Below, one piece after another: positions 29,449 to 39,934 of a stretch of DNA of 64,000 bases. A program made the translations under genes and the position numbers. Within the stretch, counting starts at the first letter, position 1. Each line of letters opens with the position of its first letter. Location: contig NC_072897.1 in assembly GCF_027943255.1 (NCBI RefSeq), forward strand, positions 42,878,044-42,942,043, given 5' to 3'. The notes under the pieces were generated by a model that did no database searches, was not told the origin of the DNA, and was given only the letters and a program-made list of their open reading frames with translations. The stretch is from Anastrepha obliqua (Eukaryota > Arthropoda > Insecta > Diptera > Tephritidae).

Positions 29449-30777
29449 ATGTGCGACCTTGAATTCGCTAACCTTTTTGACACGTTAATTTTAGAGGACA
29501 AAAGCGAAGTAAGTATGAACTCTAATGAGTTGACGGCTATAATTACTGCAGCGATTTCGGCTGCACTAAAATCGCAGAAAGAAGAATTTGATAAAAAATT
29601 AGAACAAATCACAAAAAAGTTTGCTACTACATTGCCTGGAAACGTAGAACCATTTGAAGAGGTTAGAATTGAAGGAAATGTACAATGTGACGAAACCCTT
29701 GACCTTGCCAAATCATTACCCGAGTTTAACGGCAAACAAGAGGATTATGTTTCATGGAGGCAGGCTGCGCACACGGCCTACAAACTCTATGAGAGGTATG
29801 AGGGAAGTGCAAAGCACTACCAAGCGGTGGCACTAATTCGGAACAAAATTAGGGGTCCGGCAGACAATGTTCTAGCTTCATTCAATACTGTGCTAAATTT
29901 CAGGGCCATTATAGCTAGGCTAGATTTTACCTATGCAGATAAACGGCCAATTTATTTGATTGAGCAGGAGCTTAGCACTTTACGGCAGGGGAATCTGACG
30001 ATTATACAATTTTATGATGAAGTGGAGAGAAAGCTCACACTTCTTACGAATAAAACCATAATGGCCTACGAGGGCAATTTAGCGAATTCCATAAATGAAA
30101 AATACAGAACGGATGCGTTACGCGTTTTTATTTCTGGCCTCAGAAAACCCCTTTGCGACATTTTATTTTCTACAAGGCCAACTGACTTGCCGTCTGCTTT
30201 GGCACTTGCTCAGGAACTAGAAGCGAATCATGAACGTTACACCTTCGCGACACTTTTTTCGAAGCGTTTTGATGATAATAGCAGAAGCCAACCTTCTAAC
30301 AGAAGGTCTCTTGAAAACAACAATGGTCAGTTGGAATATTTGAATACCCATAAGAATCCATATTTCCAGCATAATTACAATTGGCAACAAAAACGTAGTT
30401 TTACTCAAAACGGTACGCAGAAAGGACCTGAACCGATGGAAATAGATCCGTCAACGTCTCGCTTTCGTCGTCCATCAAACTTTGAGCTCAAAAATTCGCC
30501 GAACGATACTTTAGATCAAACCAAAGCCAATAATTTTCAAGGGTCTAGGCAAAGACAATTTCCTCAAAATACTGGTAACCTAGGACAACAAACTAAGCGT
30601 CGCTCTGATTTTGAGAGGAGTACCGGGCCTAAAATGCAAAGAATTAACCATATTACTCAAGATAGGGCTGGAAAAATTTGTTACGATGACTTGGTAAAGA
30701 GTGAAGTTGAGGATATTGAGAAAGAGATAAATTTTTTAGGGAAAGGTCACTGCTGCCTTGGGTTAGGAGAACAATAG
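29449..30777 (+). CDS. gag: Gypsy Gag, copy A
   Basis: 442 codons, open throughout. A coiled-coil-like N-terminal segment (AAISAALKSQKEEFDKKLEQ) precedes the retrotransposon capsid region (LPEFNGKQEDYVSWRQAAHTA to LALAQELEANHERY, about residues 88-265). An Asn/Gln/Arg-rich tail follows (NNGQLEYLNTHKNPYFQ). There is no CCHC knuckle, which is usual in the gypsy group; the basic tail probably packages RNA. The protein ends shortly after a slippery site from which pol is read in the -1 frame. An internal Met at codon 23 is an alternative start. Still translatable, but pol behind it is broken. Confidence 0.88.
   Translation: MCDLEFANLFDTLILEDKSEVSMNSNELTAIITAAISAALKSQKEEFDKKLEQITKKFATTLPGNVEPFEEVRIEGNVQCDETLDLAKSLPEFNGKQEDYVSWRQAAHTAYKLYERYEGSAKHYQAVALIRNKIRGPADNVLASFNTVLNFRAIIARLDFTYADKRPIYLIEQELSTLRQGNLTIIQFYDEVERKLTLLTNKTIMAYEGNLANSINEKYRTDALRVFISGLRKPLCDILFSTRPTDLPSALALAQELEANHERYTFATLFSKRFDDNSRSQPSNRRSLENNNGQLEYLNTHKNPYFQHNYNWQQKRSFTQNGTQKGPEPMEIDPSTSRFRRPSNFELKNSPNDTLDQTKANNFQGSRQRQFPQNTGNLGQQTKRRSDFERSTGPKMQRINHITQDRAGKICYDDLVKSEVEDIEKEINFLGKGHCCLGLGEQ
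30732..30738 (+). promoter_or_regulatory. -1 frameshift slippery heptamer, gag-pol copy A
   Basis: T TTT TTA in the gag reading frame is a perfect X XXY YYZ slip site. Pol (LIDTGA) lies in the -1 frame relative to gag, and shifting here gives an open path into it. Equivalent sites are at 34021-34027 and 41218-41224. Confidence 0.8.
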
Positions 30778-32250
30778 GAGGTGAGAAAAGAATTATAAAA
30801 ATGTTAATAGATACAGGGGCCTTAAAAAGTTATATAAGACCCTTTAAGGAGCTAAAAGGAATCGTACCTTTAGCCAAACCATTTTTAGTTAAGTCAATTC
30901 ATGGCGAAACTAAAGTAAGTGAAAAATGTAAAGTACATTTATTTGGAATAAGTTCTGATTTTGTTATTTTGCCAGCTTTAATAAATTTTGATGCGATAAT
31001 TGGGCTTGACTTGCTAACTGCAGGTTAATGCTATTGTGGACCTAAAAAAGGTATTGTTACCCACGACTTTGGTATAGAAAAGTTGTTATTTACTGAATGT
31101 GAAAACATAAACTTTATACAAATTAAACATGAAAGCGTACCGCTCGCAGTGAAAGATGAGTTTTTAAAAATGATACGTAAACGATCAAACGCGTTTGCTG
31201 ATCCAAATGAGTCTTTACCATATAACACTAATATAGTCGCAACCATTCGTACAAAACACGAAGAGCCCATATACTCTAAGTTATACCCTTATCCATTAGG
31301 AGTAGCAGATTTTGTGAAAAATGAAATAAAAGAACTTTTGCATAATGGCATTATTAGACCCTCTAGATCTCCATATAATAATCCAATTTGGGTGGTGGAC
31401 AAAAACGGCTTCGATGAGTTAGGGAACAGGAAAAAACGCTTGGTGGTAGATTTTCGAAAGTTAAATGAAGTTACCATCGATGACAAGTATCCAATACCAA
31501 ATGTAACATCGATCTTGTCTAACATGGGTCAGTCGCAATATTTTTCAACACTTGACTGAAAATCGGGCTTTCACCAAATCGAACTCGCAGAGCGAGATAG
31601 GGAGAAAACAGCATTTTCCGTAAGCAATGGCAAATATGAATTTTGAAGACTGCCATTCGGTTTAAAAAACGCCCCAAGCATATTCCAGAGGGCCATAGAC
31701 GACGTGCTACGGGAACGAATAGGCAAAAGCTGTTATGTTTACGTAGACGACGTCATAATGTTTTCGCAAACAAAAGAGAAACATGTTGAGGACGTAAACT
31801 GGGTTTTAAAGAACTTATATGATGCCAATATGAGGGTTTCAGTAGGAAAGTCTCAGTTCTTTAAAAACGAAATCGAGTATCTCGGGTTTATCATTTCAAG
31901 AGGAGGTATTAAAACGTGCCCAGACAAGGTACATACAATGCTGAACTTCCCAGCTCCCGAAAATTTATACTCTCTAAGATCATTTTTGGGACTGGCAAGC
32001 TATTACAGATGCTTCATCAAAGACTTTGCCAGCATAGCCAAACCTTTGACTGACATTCTAAAAGGTGAGAATGGAAAAGTCAGCGCTAATCAGTCGAAGA
32101 AAGTAAAAATAACATTAGATTCAATGCAATACCAAGCTTTTGATACTTTGAAACGTATTTTAATATCCGAAGATGTTATGCTCGCTTACCCTGATTTCAA
32201 AAAACATTTTGATTTGACTACCGATGCCTCTAATCATGGTCTGGGCGCTG
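30739..32250 (+). pseudogene. pol: Gypsy Pol, copy A: protease and RT, truncated in RNase H
   Basis: The protease active site MLIDTGALKSY follows the frameshift. RT runs from FVKNEIKELLHNGIIRPSRS (about 31310) through [20 protein letters not shown] to the active site CYVYVDDVIMFS (about 31732) and the RNase H start LTTDASNHGLGA. Lesions: one inserted base near 31021 (LLTAG then stop), a frameshift at the A-run near 31042, and TGA codons at 31557 and 31644. The sequence is cut at 32250 and joined to the leader of copy B, so the rest of RNase H and integrase are absent. Confidence 0.85.
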
Positions 32251-32737
32251 ACATTGGAAAAAAGGGACTTAATAGAACCGCCAAGCAACGGTGGTTAATT
32301 AATCAACACGTCTACCAAATACAACATTGAAGAACAAAGCTTAAAGAACGTAAATTATTACTACATATTTTTGTGCTACTGCAAGTAAAATCGGTGGAGT
32401 ACAGCACTTCAACTTGAGATTGAACGGTGTAACCTTGGTTGATATCTAAATTGCATAGTAACTACTCACATGGAATATCACGTTTAATTGAGTACAACAT
32501 TAACAAACAAAAGAATAATTAATTTAAAAAAGGAGATTAAATATGTAAGTGATATGTTCAGTTATTTTACGAAATACTAAAATAATTCAAGGAGACATTG
32601 GCTTATTTCGAAAAGTTGTCTTTGTGAATTTTTGGTGACCTTTTTCCCTTCTCGAACTGTTTTCCCAGTTTTTCTATTAAAGCATTCGCTTATGCAAAAG
32701 AATCCCTTTTAAAACCGCGTGTTATACTTAAGAGTTT

Positions 32738-34066
32738 ATGTGCGACCTTGAATTCGCTAACCTTTTTGACACGTTAATTTTAGAGGACAAAAGCGAAGTA
32801 AGTATGAACTCTAATGAGTTGACGGCTATAATTACTGCAGCGATTTCGGCTGCACTAAAATCGCAGAAAGAAGAATTTGATAAAAAATTAGAACAAATCA
32901 CAAAAAAGTTTGCTACTACATTGCCTGGAAACGTAGAACCATTTGAAGAGGTTAGAATTGAAGGAAATGTACAATGTGACGAAACCCTTGACCTTGCCAA
33001 ATCGTTACCCGAGTTTAACGGCAAACAAGAGGATTATGTTTCATGGAGGCAGGCTGCGCACACGGCCTACAAACTCTATGAGAGGTATGAGGGAAGTGCA
33101 AAGCACTACCAAGCGGTGGCACTAATTCGGAACAAAATTAGGGGTCCGGCGGACAATGTTCTAGCTTCATTCAATACTGTGCTAAATTTCAAGGCCATTA
33201 TAGCTAGGCTAGATTTTACCTATGCAGATAAACGGCCAATTTATTTGATTGAGCAGGAGCTTAGCACTTTACGGCAGGGGAATCTGACGATTATACAATT
33301 TTATGATGAAGTGGAGAGAAAGCTCACACTTCTTACGAATAAAACCATAATGACCTACGAGGGCAATTTAGCGAATTCCATAAATGAAAAATACAGAACG
33401 GATGCGTTACGCGTTTTTATTTCTGGCCTCAGAAAACCCCTTTGCGACATTTTATTTTCTACAAGGCCAACTGACTTGCCGTCTGCTTTGGCACTTGCTC
33501 AGGAACTAGAAGCGAATCATGAACGTTACACCTTCGCGACACTTTTTTCGAAGCGTTTTGATGATAATAGCAGAAGCCAACCTTCTAACAGAAGGTCTCT
33601 TGAAAACAACAATGGTCAGTTGGAATATTTGAATACCCATAAGAATCCATATTTCCAGCATAATTACAATTGGCAACAAAAACGTAGTTTTACTCAAAAC
33701 GGTACGCAGAAAGGACCTGAACCGATGGAAATAGATCCGTCAACGTCTCGCTTTCGTCGTCCATCAAACTTTGAGCTCAAAAATTCGCCGAACGATACTT
33801 TAGATCAAACCAAAGCCAATAATTTTCAAGGGTCTAGGCAAAGACAATTTCCTCAAAATACTGGTAACCTAGGACAACAAACTAAGCGTCGCTCTGATTT
33901 TGAGAGGAGTACCGGGCCTAAAATGCAAAGAATTAACCATATTACTCAAGATAGGGCTGGAAAAATTTGTTACGATGACTTGGTAAAGAGTGAAGTTGAG
34001 GATATTGAGAAAGAGATAAATTTTTTAGGGAAAGGTCACTGCTGCCTTGGGTTAGGAGAACAATAG
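32738..34066 (+). CDS. gag: Gypsy Gag, copy B
   Basis: Open frame of 442 codons, differing from copy A by two residues (Arg to Lys in the capsid segment LNFKAI; Ala to Thr in TIMTYEG). It appears identical in translation to copy C, so B and C are closest. It is preceded by leader but no LTR promoter of its own, because the A/B fusion removed that LTR. Expression would have to start from LTR1. Confidence 0.88.
   Translation: MCDLEFANLFDTLILEDKSEVSMNSNELTAIITAAISAALKSQKEEFDKKLEQITKKFATTLPGNVEPFEEVRIEGNVQCDETLDLAKSLPEFNGKQEDYVSWRQAAHTAYKLYERYEGSAKHYQAVALIRNKIRGPADNVLASFNTVLNFKAIIARLDFTYADKRPIYLIEQELSTLRQGNLTIIQFYDEVERKLTLLTNKTIMTYEGNLANSINEKYRTDALRVFISGLRKPLCDILFSTRPTDLPSALALAQELEANHERYTFATLFSKRFDDNSRSQPSNRRSLENNNGQLEYLNTHKNPYFQHNYNWQQKRSFTQNGTQKGPEPMEIDPSTSRFRRPSNFELKNSPNDTLDQTKANNFQGSRQRQFPQNTGNLGQQTKRRSDFERSTGPKMQRINHITQDRAGKICYDDLVKSEVEDIEKEINFLGKGHCCLGLGEQ
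34021..34027 (+). promoter_or_regulatory. -1 slippery heptamer, copy B
   Basis: T TTT TTA as in copy A. The -1 frame downstream is interrupted within 75 bases by the mariner insertion. Confidence 0.75.
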
Positions 34067-34098
34067 GAGGTGAGAAAAGAATTATAAAAATGTTAATA

Positions 34099-35410
34099 CA
34101 GGGTGGCTGATGAATTTTGCTACATTAAGAAACTCAAATAACTTTTTTTTTAGTGTATGGAATTCATTTATTTTTTTTTTCAAGTTGAAGGTCATTAAAT
34201 TTTATTAAATGTAGCTTAACTAGTTTTAAAAATAATTGAATTTAAATGCCCCCCGTGCTCGTTGACACAAGTGCGGCATCTTAGTAAAAAGTTGTTCATT
34301 GCTGTTTGAGAGTTGCGACAGGAATAGACGCAATTGTTGCCCGAATGGATTGTTTTAGTTCATCCAAATTTGTTGGCTTTGTTTTATAAACTTCTTGTTT
34401 ACATAAACCCCACAAGAAAAAGTCAGGTGCAGTAAGGTCAGGCGACCTGGGGGGCCAGCGAAGTTCGGAGTTTCTTGAAATCAGTTTATTGGGAAATTTT
34501 CGTCGTAACTCTGTCATAACAGTCTGGGCTATGTGAGACGTTGCCCCATCTTGTTGAAACCACACAGAGTTGAAAGGAATTCTCTTTCGGCGTAGTTCTG
34601 GATAGAAAAATTCTTTCAGTAGTTTCAAATAACGGTCTCCAGTAACCGCAACGGTGTGACCATTTTCTACAAAAAAATAAGGCCCGACAATACAGCGTGA
34701 AGAAACCGCACACCACACTGTCACGCGAAGAGGATGCAATTCCGTCTCGTGGAGTATCTGTGGGTTAGAAGTACTCCATATTGGACAATTTTGTTTGTTC
34801 ACATTGCCGTTTAAATCGAAATGGGCCTCATCAGACATGAAAAGGCAGTTTAACATGTTTTGGTCTTCTTCCACCATTTGCAGGATCTTCTGGCAAAATT
34901 CCAAGCGAATCGGCAAGTCTGCTGCATTCAGTTTGTTAACCATTTGAATTTTGTAGGGAAATAAGTCTAAATCTTTGTGCATTATTGTTTGCAAAGACTG
35001 TCGGCTGACACCAAGTTGAGCAGATAAGCTTCTTTTTAAAACCCTTGGATTGCTTTGTATAGCTGCAGCTACTGCAGCGATCGTTTTCTCCGTCCGAACT
35101 GGTGGGTTTCGATGATAAGGCCTTCTTGCGACTGTTCCTTGCTCAGCAAAATTATTCACCAGTCTCATTATGGTCCATCTGCTCGGGGGATCGCTGCCAA
35201 ACATCCGCCTGTACTCTCTCTGTACCAAAACTACGGACTCCAGTGCGTGATAGCGGCGGACTATCCAAATTCTTGTTTGCGTGTCCCAGTTATCCATTTT
35301 AATAAATTTTAAAGATCAATCTGCAAATTAAAACAAAAATAGAACAGATAACTTAAAAAGAAAAAAAGTTATTCAATTTTTTTTGGTAGCGGCTTTCATC
35401 AGCCACCCTG
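34099..35410 (-). mobile_element. DD41D (rosa-type) mariner inside Gypsy copy B
   Basis: TIRs of at least 16 bp (CAGGGTGGCTGATGAA) flank 1312 bp, with TA duplications at 34097-34098 and 35411-35412. Removing the element restores the protease start seen uninterrupted in copy A (TTAATA joined to GATACA). The transposase gene inside is open. Confidence 0.95.
34296..35297 (-). CDS. DD41D mariner transposase, intact 333 aa
   Basis: The N-terminal half carries two helix-turn-helix regions (VVLVQREYRRMFGSDPPSR and RSLSAQLGVSRQSLQTIM). The catalytic residues are FMSDEAHFDLNG (first Asp), WFQQDGATSHIAQT (second Asp) and LTAPDFFLWG (third Asp), with 41 residues between the last two. Length and architecture fit full-length rosa-group enzymes. 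The C-terminus ends SIPVATLKQQ without a long tail, so a few residues may be missing by family standards. No stop or frameshift is seen. It differs clearly from the other DD41D element at 7787-8667. Confidence 0.88.
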   Translation of the reverse strand: MDNWDTQTRIWIVRRYHALESVVLVQREYRRMFGSDPPSRWTIMRLVNNFAEQGTVARRPYHRNPPVRTEKTIAAVAAAIQSNPRVLKRSLSAQLGVSRQSLQTIMHKDLDLFPYKIQMVNKLNAADLPIRLEFCQKILQMVEEDQNMLNCLFMSDEAHFDLNGNVNKQNCPIWSTSNPQILHETELHPLRVTVWCAVSSRCIVGPYFFVENGHTVAVTGDRYLKLLKEFFYPELRRKRIPFNSVWFQQDGATSHIAQTVMTELRRKFPNKLISRNSELRWPPRSPDLTAPDFFLWGLCKQEVYKTKPTNLDELKQSIRATIASIPVATLKQQ

Positions 35411-35412
35411 TA

Positions 35413-38395
35413 GATACAGGGGCCTCAAAAATTTATATAAGACCCTTTAAGGAGCTAAAAGGAATCGTACCTTTAGCCAAACCATTTTTAGTTAAGTCAA
35501 TTCATGGCGAAACTAAAGTAAGTGAAAAATGTAAAGTACATTTATTTGGAATAAGTTCTGATTTTGTTATTTTGCCAACTTTAATAAATTTTGATGCGAT
35601 AATTGGGCTTGACTTGCTAACGCAGGTTAATGCTATTGTGGACCTAAAAAAGGTATTGTTACCCACGACTTTGGTATAGAAAAGTTGTTATTTACTGAAT
35701 GTGAAAACATAAACTTTATACAAATTAAACATGAAAGCGTACCGCTCGCAGTGAAAGATGAGTTTTTAAAAATGATACGTAAACGATCAAACGCGTTTGC
35801 TGATCCAAATGAGTCTTTACCATATAACACTAATATAGTCGCAACCATTCGTACAAAACACGAAGAGCCCATATATTCTAAGTTATACCCTTATCCATTA
35901 GGAATAGCAGATTTTGTGAAAAATGAAATAAAAGAACTTTTGCATAATGGCATTATTAGACCCTCTAGATCTCCATATAATAATCCAATTTGGGTGGTGG
36001 ACAAAAACGGCTTCGATGAGTTAGGGAACAGGAAAAAACGCTTGGTGGTAGATTTTCGAAAGTTAAATGAAGTTACCATCGATGACAAGTATCCAATACC
36101 AAATGTAACATCGATCTTGTCTAACATGGGTCAGTCGCAATATTTTTCAACACTTGACTGAAAATCGGGCTTTCACCAAATCGAACTCGCAGAGCGAGAT
36201 AGGGAGAAAACAGCATTTTCCGTAAGCAATGGCAAATATGAATTTTGAAGACTGTCATTCGGTTTAAAAAACGCCCCAAGCATATTCCAGAGGGCCATAG
36301 ACGACGTGCTACGGGAACGAATAGGCAAAAGCTGTTATGTTTACGTAGACGACGTCATAATGTTTTCGCAAACAAAAGTGAAACATGTTGAGGACGTAAA
36401 CTGGGTTTTAAAGAACTTATATGATGCCAATATGAGGGTTTCAGTAGGAAAGTCTCAGTTCTTTAAAAACGAAATCGAGTATCTCGGGTTTATCATTTCA
36501 AGAGGAGGTATTAAAACGTGCCCAGACAAGGTACGTACAATGCTGAACTTCCCAGCCCCCGAAAATTTATACTCTCTAAGATCATTTTTGGGACTGGCAA
36601 GCTATTACAGATGCTTCATCAAAGACTTTGCCAGCATAGCCAAACCTTTGACTGACATTCTAAAAGGTGAGAATGGAAAAGTCAGCGCTAATCAGTCGAA
36701 GAAAGTAAAAATAACATTAGATTCAATGCAATACCAAGCTTTTGATACTTTGAAACGTATTTTAATATCCGAAGATGTTATGCTCGCTTACCCTGATTTC
36801 AAAAAACATTTTGATTTGACTACCGATGCCTCTAATCATGGTCTGGGCGCTGTTCTGTCTCAGGATGGCAGGCCAATCACCATGATATCTAGAACCTTGA
36901 AAGGTAATGAGCTCAATTTTGCAACAAACGAAAGGAAGCTCCTGGCCATAGTATGGGCATTAAAAAATCTCAGAAATTATCTCTATGGTGTAAAGCACTT
37001 GAACATATTCACAGACCACCAACCGCTAACATTTGCAGTTTCCGATAGAAACTCGAATGCAAAACTCAAGCGTTGGAGGGCATTTATCTATGAACATAAC
37101 GCAAAATTGCACTACAAACCAGGAAAGGAGAACAATGTCGCAGATGCCTTGTCGCGACAGCAGGTTAACATGGTAGAACAGGATACGAGTTCCGATTGTG
37201 CAACAATTCATAGTGAACGGTCTTTGACGTATACCATACAGGCAGTCGAAAAACCCATAAACTGTTTCAAAAACCAGATTATTATTGAAGAAGCTGAGAA
37301 CCCATCTAAACGAACTTTTATTGTATTTGGAAATAGGACAAGACATGTTATTCAATTTCGTGACAAAAACACTCTGTTAGGAACTATTCAAGTCCTTGTA
37401 AACACAAACGTAGTTAATGCAATTCATTGCAGTTTGCCTATTCTAGCCCATATCCAACATGATCTTGTCCAATTATTTCCAAATACCAAGTTTAAATATG
37501 CTAAGAAATTTGTGACTGATATCTTTGACCAAAATGATCAGATGGAAATAATAATAACAGAACGTAATCGCGCTCACCGCGCAGCACAAGAAAATGTAAA
37601 ACAAATTTTACTGCAAACTGCAAAATCTGTTCAAAATCAAAATATAATAGACATCATCAACGGCATAAAATAGCTGAAACACCAATCCCCGCATATTTAG
37701 GAGAAATATTGCACATTGATGTATTTTCAACGGATTCAAAATTTGTTTTAACATGTTTGGACAAACTTTCCAAATTTGCAGTTGTGCAAACTGTATAATC
37801 TAGAACTATTGTAGATATAAAGCCTCAGCTCATGCAACTTTTGAACATATTCCCTAATGCTAAAACCATTTATTGTGATAATGAGAAATCATTTAATTCC
37901 AATACTGTCAGATATCTCCTTGCCAACAGTTTTGGTATTGAAATTGTTAATGCCCCACCCCTCCACAGTGCATCTAACGGGCAGGTGGAACGGTTCCACA
38001 GCACATTGATAGAGATTGCTAGATGCATTAAATTGGAAAGGAGCATTGAGGACACTTGGGATTTAATTTTATTGGCGACTATCGAATACAATAAAACAAT
38101 TCATTCGGTAACCAACAAAAGGCCAATTGATATATTTCGACCTATGACCGAAAATATAAATATAAGCCCGGAAATAACGGCACGTTTGAAACACGCACAG
38201 CAACTAGAGCTAAATACTCACAACAAAAACAGAATAGAACGTAAATTTCATGCAGGTGACAAGGTACTGGTAAAAAGAAACACCAGACTTGGTAATAAAT
38301 TAACCCCCCTTTACAATGAACAGATAATAGAAAAAGACTTGGGAACTACGGTTCTTATTAAAGGGAGGGTGGTCCATAAGGACAATTTGAAATAA
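35413..38395 (+). pseudogene. pol: Gypsy Pol, copy B: protease to integrase
   Basis: Separated from its gag by the mariner. The protease (DTGASKIYIRPF) runs to 35679, where a frameshift breaks it. RT resumes at 35685, has TGA at 36159 and 36246, and carries YVYVDDVIMFS at about 36338. RNase H is complete (LTTDASNHGLGAVLSQ, ATNERKLLAIVWAL, ADALSRQ). The frame stops at 37671. Integrase core pieces then lie in another frame: GEILHIDVF (first Asp), a stop near 37796, IYCDNEKSF (second Asp) and SNGQVERFHSTL (Glu). The HHCC zinc finger is missing between RNase H and the core, so a deletion occurred there. Confidence 0.85.
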
Positions 38396-38890
38396 GCCTA
38401 CTTTTTGATGAAGTTTTCATATAAGTTTAAGCTTAACGTTCAGACACGCTACTTGCAGAAAATCGAAGGACTATTTGCAATTCAAGTCATTATATTGTAA
38501 CTTTAAAAGTTTGAACTGAGCATCTCACAAGTAGTTAAAAAGTTTTAAGTTTAAGGAAAAATGTTTCATATATAATTTAAAAATCGGGTAAAACATAGCT
38601 TATCAAGTCAACCAGTACTTAGTATTAGAAAAGTAGTTTTTAAGGCAGAACATCGAGTTACCGCTCGCTCCAAAATATAAGCAACATCTTCATCCACATA
38701 CTATGAGTGCGCCCGAAGTACTTTTACATTTCGCTACAAGGAAGTAATGAGCCCGCAACAATTCATTTTCGATACTTTAATATCGGCAAACTAGAAACCA
38801 TTGTGTCTAGTCAACAGGCTTATACGTTTTTCAATTTGTAACTTATATAAATATAAAGGATCGAGGACGCTCCTCACTAAGAGGGGGAGG
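38396..38890 (+). other. Gypsy 3' untranslated region, copy B, with polypurine tract
   Basis: No env-like or other frame is present. The polypurine tract AGAGGGGGAGG lies at about 38880-38890, directly before LTR2, and primes plus-strand synthesis in this group. Confidence 0.8.
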
Positions 38891-39308
38891 AGTTAAGCCA
38901 ATAAACTATGATGGTCACCCACGCAACATATTTTGTCTCTGGTCATTATTCCAGCATTCTAAATAAGTAAAATAGTTAACGGCTTCGCGAACACTTGCAA
39001 TGCAAGAGTACGTTGAATGCTGGGAGAGCGGTGTCTATTGCTGGCAGCGGGGACTGAACACCCATTGGCCTTGTTGGTAGTCGTTCTAATTGGAAATGAA
39101 GTAAAAGACCTGAATCTCATTGGAGTATTGGAATGCAGCGGAGAGTAAGTAGCGGAATGTGAGCAGCGGTGGTTTCAGGGTATTCTAATTAGAATTAAGC
39201 TTTTTTTCTGTTTGCGGCAACTGGAGTAATAAGATGTACTACTACTATGTGATACAAAAGTATTCATTATTAAAAAATTAATATTATATCAAATATAATT
39301 GTTTAATT
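38891..39308 (+). repeat. Gypsy LTR2 (shared by copies B and C)
   Basis: 418 bp, AGTTAAGCC...TTTAATT. It serves as the 3' LTR of B and 5' LTR of C, as expected for an array made by recombination between LTRs. Confidence 0.9.
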
Positions 39309-39325
39309 GGCGCCCAACGTGGGGC
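39308..39325 (+). promoter_or_regulatory. Primer-binding site for tRNA-Lys, copy C
   Basis: TGGCGCCCAACGTGGGGC, identical to copy A, directly after LTR2. Confidence 0.9.
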
Positions 39326-39934
39326 ACGGGAAGTTTAAGAATAATTGAAATGAATATCCTCGTCGAAAAAAAAAACATCCAAGAACTAATTCAATCAGAC
39401 GGAACACTGCAAAACTTAAATGAAATAATAGCTGCTGACCTTTGCTGACATTGGAAAAAAGGGACTTAATAGAACCGCCAAGCAACGGTGGTTAATTAAT
39501 CAACACGTCTACCAAATACAACATTGAAGAACAAAGCTTAAAGAACGTAAATTATTACTACATATTTTTGTGCTACTGCAAGTAAAATCGGTGGAGTACA
39601 GCACTTTAACTTGAGATTGAACGGTGTAACCTTGGTTGATATCTAAATTGCATAGTAACTACTCACATGGAATATCACGTTTAATTGAGTACAACATTAA
39701 CAAACAAAAGAATAATTAATTTAAAAAAGGAGATTAAATATGTAAGTGATATGTTCAGTTATTTTACGAAATACTAAAATAATTCAAGGAGACATTGGCT
39801 TATTTCGAAAAGTTGTCTTTGTGAATTTTTGGTGACCTTTTTCCCTTCTCGAACTGTTTTCCCAGTTTTTCTATTAAAGCATTCGCTTATGCAAAAGAAT
39901 CCCTTTTAAAACCGCGTGTTATACTTAAGAGTTT

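Noticed and set aside
29439..29735. 98-codon minus-strand frame, repeated at 32728 and 39925
   Set aside because: It is the antisense of gag in each copy and is conserved only because gag is duplicated.
30732..30738. HIV-like slippery site as a sign of a lentiviral sequence
   Set aside because: The surrounding protease, RT and LTRs are insect Ty3/Gypsy; the heptamer is a convergent and common slip motif.
38396..38890. Possible env gene behind Gypsy pol in copies B and C
   Set aside because: No frame of useful length or envelope-type motif; only 3' UTR and polypurine tract.
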